28,279 bases of DNA, from the NCBI GenBank assembly GCA_964486935.1, contig CAZAPG010000069.1:1-28279 (forward strand), given 5' to 3'. This document shows, in pieces, positions 24,098 to 28,279 of this stretch (its first letter is position 1; every line of letters begins with the position of its first letter). This DNA is from CAZAPG01 sp964486935. GTDB lineage: Bacteria > Chloroflexota > Anaerolineae > 4572-78 > J111. Made by a program: the position numbers and the translations under genes. The notes under the pieces are model-generated. The model worked only from the letters and a program-made list of their open reading frames with translations. It was not told the origin of the DNA and made no database searches.

Positions 24098-24781
24098 ATG
24101 AAACCTTTACGTATTTTGCTGGTTGATGACCACGTTCTCTTTCGCAAGGGCATTGCCTCGCTGCTATCCTCGCGCAATGATATTACCGTGGTGGGCGAAG
24201 CCGGCGATGGCATCGAGGCGGTTAAAATGGCCCGGCAAACCAAACCCGAAATTGTTTTGATGGATGTCAATATGCCCAACAGAGGCGGCCTTGAAACCAT
24301 CAAGGTATTAAAACAAGAAATGCCCAATGTTGATATTGTGATGCTGACCGTATCCGATGATGACGAAGACCTGTTTCAGGCCATTAAAAACGGAGCCAAA
24401 GGTTATTTGCTAAAAAATTTAGAACCGTACGAACTTTACAACATGCTCGATGGCATCCGCGAAGGTGAAGCGCCCATTTCTGGCACAATGGCCTCTAAAA
24501 TTCTGCAAGAGTTCCGCCAGCCGGAATCTAAGCAGGATGACGACTCCGGCGCGGTAGATGAATTAACCCCCCGCGAAATTGAAGTGTTGGAGCAGGTAGT
24601 GACCGGCGCAACCAACAAAGAAATTGCCGGAACCCTGCATATTACCGAAAATACGGTTAAAATCCACCTGCGCAACATCCTGGAAAAACTACATGTCAAA
24701 AATCGCATTCAGGCGGCGGTACAAGCTGTCCGTGATGGCTTAATTGATGACTCTTCGCCGGCAGAAGCCCCGCCCGATTAG
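24098..24781 (+). CDS. NarL/FixJ-family response regulator
   Basis: 227 residues. The receiver domain (1-120) has D10/D11, phospho-acceptor D56 in LMDVNMPNRGG, T84 and K106. A linker of ~35 residues leads to a LuxR-type helix-turn-helix (about 153-212) with ELTPREIEVLEQVVTGATNKEIAGTL and ENTVKIHLRNILEKL. The C-terminal tail is acidic and Pro-rich. Partner of the upstream kinase, followed by a terminator. The divergent decarboxylase gene is a possible target by position only. Confidence 0.95.
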   Translation: MKPLRILLVDDHVLFRKGIASLLSSRNDITVVGEAGDGIEAVKMARQTKPEIVLMDVNMPNRGGLETIKVLKQEMPNVDIVMLTVSDDDEDLFQAIKNGAKGYLLKNLEPYELYNMLDGIREGEAPISGTMASKILQEFRQPESKQDDDSGAVDELTPREIEVLEQVVTGATNKEIAGTLHITENTVKIHLRNILEKLHVKNRIQAAVQAVRDGLIDDSSPAEAPPD

Positions 24782-24804
24782 CCAAATTTGTAAATCAGAC
24801 GCGC

Positions 24805-24832
24805 AAGGGCTATCTTTAGATAGCTCTTTTTT
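24805..24832 (+). terminator. Intrinsic terminator
   Basis: A ten-pair stem, AAGGGCTATC with GATAGCTCTT (one G-T pair), around a four-base loop, running straight into a T-tract (TCTTTTTT). It sits 24 bases after the regulator stop and closes the two-component operon before the ligase gene. Confidence 0.85.
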
Positions 24833-24859
24833 GTTATAAACATTGCCAGGAGAAATTTA

Positions 24860-26116
24860 ATGAAACTTTACAACACCCTGTCTAAAAGCATGGAAACCCT
24901 AAAACCCGCCGGAGAGGCGGTTACCATGTATGTGTGCGGCATTACCCCTTACGATACCACCCATTTGGGCCACGCCTTTACCTACACCGCCGCCGATATC
25001 CTGATTCGGTTTTTGGAGTCACAGGGGCAGGCTGTTAAGTACGTGCAAAACGTCACCGATATCGACGACGATATTTTACGCAAGGCCAAAGAAGTAAACG
25101 AGGATTGGCAGACATTGGGCAACCGCTGGACAGCCCATTTTATTCAAGACCTGCAAACCCTCAACGTTCGACCGCCGGAACACTTTCCCCGCGCCACCGA
25201 TGTGATTGAGGATATTATTGCCATTGTGCAACAATTGCTCAAAGCCGGCGTGGCTTACCAGTCAAACGGCAGCGTTTACTTTGCCGTGAACGACTGGTCA
25301 GATTACGGCCAGCTTTCCAAAATTCCGCATCAGGAAATGCTGCCCATCGCCAACGAGCGCGGCAACAACCCCGACGACCCGCGCAAACGCGATCCGCTGG
25401 ATTTTGTGCTGTGGCAGGCGCACGCGCCCGGCGAACCGGCCTGGGATAGCCCCTGGGGGCAGGGCCGCCCCGGCTGGCACATCGAATGTTCTACTATGGC
25501 CACCAAATTGCTGGGCAACACCATCGACGTTCACTCCGGCGGCTCCGACCTCATCTTTCCCCACCACGAAAGCGAGATTGCCCAGGTAGAGCCTGTTACC
25601 GGCCAAAAACCCTTTGTGCGCTTTTGGATGCATACCGCGATGGTGCGCCACCAGGGAGAAAAAATGAGTAAATCGTTGGGCAACCTGGTTATGGTGCGCG
25701 ACCTGCTGAAAAGCTGGCCGCCCGATACGCTGCGCCTTTACATGGCAATGCATCACTACCGCCTGGCCTGGAGCCACAACGAGGCCGAGCTGGCCCAGGC
25801 CGCCCAAATTGCCGGTACGCTCAACCAGGCTGTTACCGCCGCCGCAGGCCAATCTGCTCCGCCGCTTGACCCTGGCCCGGCGCAGGCAGCCTTTACCGAC
25901 GCGCTAAACCACGATTTGGACACGCCGGGCGCAATTTCAACCATGAACAGGTTAGCCAAAGAAATTGTGGCCGCAGTCCGGGCCGGGCGGCAGGTTCACG
26001 CGGCCCAGGATGCCTTGCGGGCGATGGCCCGCGTGTTCGGCCTGCGCCTGGATGCGGCCCAACCCGAAGCGCGGGTGATTGACGGCTGGAATATTCACCT
26101 GAAACGGTTTAGGTAG
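24860..26116 (+). CDS. Short class I cysteinyl ligase: MshC-like / CysRS-like
   Basis: 418 residues of the CysRS superfamily, which activates cysteine with ATP. The HIGH motif is HLGH (35-38), KMSKS is at 268-272, and candidate zinc ligands are C26, C210, H235 and E239. Several features look like MshC, the mycothiol cysteine ligase: YVCGITPYDTTHLGHAFTY (CysRS usually has V or similar in place of this Pro), MLPIANERGNNPDDPRK before LDFVLW, and an end near residue 400 with no DALR or anticodon-binding domain. Others look like true CysRS: WHIECSTM, VHSGGSD (His kept) and the fourth ligand E239. AGGAG about 7 bases before the ATG. Either a reduced CysRS or a small-molecule cysteine ligase. Confidence 0.85.
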   Translation: MKLYNTLSKSMETLKPAGEAVTMYVCGITPYDTTHLGHAFTYTAADILIRFLESQGQAVKYVQNVTDIDDDILRKAKEVNEDWQTLGNRWTAHFIQDLQTLNVRPPEHFPRATDVIEDIIAIVQQLLKAGVAYQSNGSVYFAVNDWSDYGQLSKIPHQEMLPIANERGNNPDDPRKRDPLDFVLWQAHAPGEPAWDSPWGQGRPGWHIECSTMATKLLGNTIDVHSGGSDLIFPHHESEIAQVEPVTGQKPFVRFWMHTAMVRHQGEKMSKSLGNLVMVRDLLKSWPPDTLRLYMAMHHYRLAWSHNEAELAQAAQIAGTLNQAVTAAAGQSAPPLDPGPAQAAFTDALNHDLDTPGAISTMNRLAKEIVAAVRAGRQVHAAQDALRAMARVFGLRLDAAQPEARVIDGWNIHLKRFR

Positions 26117-26122
26117 GCTTTC

Positions 26123-27955
26123 TTATCTCAAGGCGTCCAGTGCGGCCTGGTACTCTGCCTTGACTTGCCGCGAAGGGGCGTGTTGAATGGCCAGATGGTA
26201 ATACTGGCGGGCCACTTCGGGCCGGCGGCGATTCTCGCGGGCCAGGCTGGCGTACAGGGCGTGGTCAACCGGCAAGGCGAAATTTTGAATCTCGGCCAAA
26301 AGTTGGTCATGCGGAATATTGTGGCCCAGATAGTAAACGTGAATCACCGGGTCTAGCACAAAGCGGACCGCCTGCTGTTCGCTCAGCCAGGCTTTTATTT
26401 TGGCATCGGCCCCGGACGAGAAGATGCTCAAAATTACCCAGCTTCGCTCGCTGCCGGCCACGGCCTGCTGCACCGATGCCAGATTTTGGTAGTAATTGGG
26501 CGCGGTCCAGGCCCGGGGATAATACCAGTTCATGGTTGGCTCGGCCCGAAAGGCAATAACCGCATCATTGGGGCCGGCATTGGCCGCCACAAACTCGGCC
26601 ACCAGACGCCATTGCTCTTTATCTTGCTGGCGGTAATAGCGGCTCAACCCAACCCCAAAATTAAACAGCGCCAACGCCAGCAATACCGCCAGCAGCCCCA
26701 CCGACAAACGGGCCTGTCCCCGTTGTTTTAGCCAGCGCGGCCCGGCCAGAATGCCGGCGCTCAATAAGGCCAAGCTGGCCGGAAAAATTGAGATAATGTA
26801 GCGTGAGGCAAAAAAGGTATCCCGATAAATCAGAAAAATGGTAATAATCACCGGCGGCAGCAGCAGCCACAAAACCAACAGAAAGAGCAGCCGGTATTTT
26901 TTGCGAGCCAGCAGATAAAAGCCGCCCAGCCCGGTAAGTCCATAAAAATAGAGCAGCGCCGGCAGCGACTCCTGGCCGACAAACGGGGCCAGAATCATGG
27001 CCCGAATAAACGGCCAATCGACATCGGGGCCGGTAACGGGTTTGGGCTGGTCCGACATATTGGCCGTAAATTTATCGGGCTGCACCAGCGCCTCGCCAAA
27101 GCTGGCCGAGGTATAAAACAGCACGTCGCCCCAACCCATCCACCAAAAAATCGCCAGCGGCGCCAACCCCGATAGCGCCAACGCGCCACACAAACGCGCG
27201 GCCCGCGCCCGGCCCGGCCCGGTTATAAAAATAACGGCCAAAAAAATAAACAGGGGGATGATAATGACGGCGGCAAAAATGTGGGCCAGCAAAAAAATCA
27301 ACACGCCGGCTTGCAGCGGGGCAAAATAACGCCAGCGCCCGGTTTGCCAAAATCGCCAAAAGCCGTATCCGGCCAGCGTTACGCCCAGCACCACCAGCGC
27401 GTAGGGGCGCACCTCCTGGCTGTAGCGCACGTGAAAGGGGGCCAGCGCCAGCAGAGCCATCACCAGCAGCCCCTCGCGGCGGCCCAGCAGCCGCCGGCCA
27501 AATTGATACATGACCGGCAGCGTCAGCGTGCCAACAACGACCGCCGGCAGCCTGACCCAGCCATCGCCGCGGCCCAGCAACATCCACACGTGAGCAATCA
27601 GATAATCCAGCGGCACCGCCGAGTGGCCGCGCAGCCGGGGAAAGATCGTCTCTAACGGCCCCTGGGCAATATCCAGTTGCAGCAGTTCATCGTACCACAG
27701 GCTCTCGCTGCCCAGGGTGTAGAGCCGCAGGGCAAAACCCAGAGCAATTATCAATAGAATGATTTGTTCCGTATCCCCGATACGTAATAAGTAATGGCAG
27801 GTAGTGCGCAAGGCGTGGTACGTGGTACGTAGCGCGTAGTGCGTATTGCCCGAGGCCTGAGGCGTGAGGCGGGACAAGTTGACCGCAGCGAACGATGATA
27901 ACAACTTTTTTTCTTTTAATTTTTCATGTCTAATTTCTAATTTCTCATTATTCAT
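26123..27955 (-). CDS. GT39/PMT_2-like membrane glycosyltransferase
   Basis: 610 residues of the GT-C, ArnT/PMT-like type. After the first helix (about 64-81) comes SESLWYDELLQLD with candidate catalytic D89/E90, then GHSAVPLDYLIAHVWMLL and VRYSQEVRPYAL, both usual in the family. About 11 helices and a soluble C-terminal domain of ~160 residues ending in a TPR-like helical stretch. The first ~58 residues are not family sequence: they are read from two heptamer arrays and show a 7-residue repeat (ALRTTYH, ALRTTCH). The ATG at 27955 lies in an array and overlaps the stop of the asparagine synthetase gene by 8 bases. Probably the second gene of a leftward operon with it. Confidence 0.85.
   Translation of the reverse strand: MNNEKLEIRHEKLKEKKLLSSFAAVNLSRLTPQASGNTHYALRTTYHALRTTCHYLLRIGDTEQIILLIIALGFALRLYTLGSESLWYDELLQLDIAQGPLETIFPRLRGHSAVPLDYLIAHVWMLLGRGDGWVRLPAVVVGTLTLPVMYQFGRRLLGRREGLLVMALLALAPFHVRYSQEVRPYALVVLGVTLAGYGFWRFWQTGRWRYFAPLQAGVLIFLLAHIFAAVIIIPLFIFLAVIFITGPGRARAARLCGALALSGLAPLAIFWWMGWGDVLFYTSASFGEALVQPDKFTANMSDQPKPVTGPDVDWPFIRAMILAPFVGQESLPALLYFYGLTGLGGFYLLARKKYRLLFLLVLWLLLPPVIITIFLIYRDTFFASRYIISIFPASLALLSAGILAGPRWLKQRGQARLSVGLLAVLLALALFNFGVGLSRYYRQQDKEQWRLVAEFVAANAGPNDAVIAFRAEPTMNWYYPRAWTAPNYYQNLASVQQAVAGSERSWVILSIFSSGADAKIKAWLSEQQAVRFVLDPVIHVYYLGHNIPHDQLLAEIQNFALPVDHALYASLARENRRRPEVARQYYHLAIQHAPSRQVKAEYQAALDALR
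27781..27878. repeat. Fourteen-unit degenerate heptamer array
   Basis: From 27781 the sequence can be read as 14 consecutive 7-bp units in one phase. Most begin with T and end in CG or GCG, for example TGGTACG (twice in a row), TAGTGCG (twice) and TGAGGCG (twice in a row). It lies inside the N-terminal coding region of the glycosyltransferase gene and produces a visible 7-residue repeat in the protein. Confidence 0.75.
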
Positions 27956-27958
27956 TGA
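27917..27958. repeat. Six-unit heptamer array over a stop/start junction
   Basis: Six consecutive 7-bp units of the form TAATTTC/TCATTGA, including TAATTTC twice in tandem. The asparagine synthetase stop codon (27948-27950) and the glycosyltransferase start codon (27953-27955) both lie inside it. Confidence 0.7.
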
Positions 27959-28279
27959 TAAAACAGTTGTGCCAAAGCTGGGTGCTCAAGACGCCCATCA
28001 GTAACGGCCCCAAATTAGGTTGACCCGCCTGATGCGCCCGCCGCAGTTGGGCAACGGCCTGGGGGTCAAAAAAACCCGCCTGCCGGAGCGAGTTGGGCGA
28101 GAGGGCGGTTTCGGCCCAATCGGGCAGGCGGGCGGCTTGCAGCCAGCGGGCATAGGGCGAGGCCAGCCCCTTTTTTCGGCGGGCGCGGGTGGCCTCCGGC
28201 AAAATTTTGCGCGTGGCCCGCCGCAGCAGGTATTTTTCGGTGCGGCCCCGGAGTTTGTAACGGGCCGGGAGAGTGGCGC
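27948..28279 (-). CDS. asnB: Asparagine synthetase (glutamine-hydrolysing), C-terminal part, cut by window edge
   Basis: The last ~109 residues of a protein whose start lies beyond the right edge. It opens with LPARYKLRGRTEKYLLRRA and continues KILPEATRARRKKGLASPYARWLQ, the conserved end of the AsnB synthetase domain, where AsnB usually has KRGFG(V)P and a WL pair. It closes with LLMGVLSTQLWHNCFINE, like the normal AsnB C-terminus. In this part the usual G-F-G-V-P reads G-L-A-S-P. A TTG at 28202 lies within the frame but is internal, not the start. AsnB-like proteins make asparagine, act in exopolysaccharide loci, or close the macrolactam in lasso peptide loci (the C protein). Which applies depends on sequence outside the window. 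Confidence 0.88.
   Translation of the reverse strand, partial: ATLPARYKLRGRTEKYLLRRATRKILPEATRARRKKGLASPYARWLQAARLPDWAETALSPNSLRQAGFFDPQAVAQLRRAHQAGQPNLGPLLMGVLSTQLWHNCFINE

Noticed and set aside
18080..26116. Mycothiol biosynthesis locus (GT4 as MshA, short ligase as MshC)
   Set aside because: The GT4 protein has no MshA-specific feature, the genes are 6 kb apart in different operons, and no MshB or MshD candidate is present.
1..28279. CRISPR array, tRNA or rRNA genes
   Set aside because: No regularly spaced long direct repeats and no recognisable tRNA or rRNA motifs; the tandem repeats present have a 7- or 11-bp step.

Overview
The window is a moderately GC-rich, densely packed bacterial stretch. 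Protein flavour suggests the Chloroflexota (Anaerolineae-like): GT39, GT87 and GT4 glycosyltransferases, several B12-binding radical SAM proteins, an HPr-kinase-like protein next to an NTP_transf_5 protein, and short degenerate repeats between genes. This placement is an inference from protein character, not from a marker gene. No tRNA, rRNA, CRISPR array or transposase gene was seen.

Layout. (1) 1-2070: a leftward two-component system (OmpR/PhoB-type regulator, then HAMP histidine kinase). (2) 2071-2548: a 478-base intergenic region with a repeat, four tandem 11-bp boxes before a -10 element (Pho-box-like) and a ~170-bp imperfect inverted repeat. (3) 2549-5165 rightward: a PCYCGC-motif lipoprotein, a GT87-like membrane glycosyltransferase and an antitoxin/Doc-Fic toxin pair with its own promoter. 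(4) 15135 down to 5162: a nine-gene leftward operon behind a near-consensus promoter at 15217-15245. In order it encodes a nucleotidyltransferase, a B12-type radical SAM protein, a half-size EamA transporter, a second radical SAM protein, a membrane-anchored SGNH protein, a methyltransferase, a third radical SAM protein, a second methyltransferase and an amidohydrolase. (5) 15346-21298: a divergent five-gene operon with mostly overlapping genes (flippase, GT39, GT4, HPr-kinase-like, NTP_transf_5 nucleotidyltransferase). (6) 22734-21295 leftward: a group II PLP amino-acid decarboxylase. Divergent from it are a soluble PAS/HisKA_3 kinase and a NarL-type regulator ending in an intrinsic terminator. 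(7) 24860-26116: a short CysRS/MshC-like ligase without an anticodon-binding domain. (8) Convergent with it: a GT39-like glycosyltransferase and the C-terminus of an asparagine synthetase that runs off the right edge.

How the parts may fit. Regions 4 and 5 share one divergent intergenic region and look like one programme: building, decorating (radical SAM, methyl transfer, SGNH acyl chemistry) and flipping a lipid-linked or surface glycan-like product. The HPr-kinase-like/NTP_transf_5 pair and the nearby asparagine synthetase are also known from RiPP (lasso-type) loci, but no precursor peptide, RRE or B2 protease is visible here. The most distinctive non-coding signal is a family of degenerate 7-bp tandem repeats, often as two inverted half-arrays. 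They sit at gene junctions, supply some start and stop codons, and have entered two methyltransferase genes at the same structural position.
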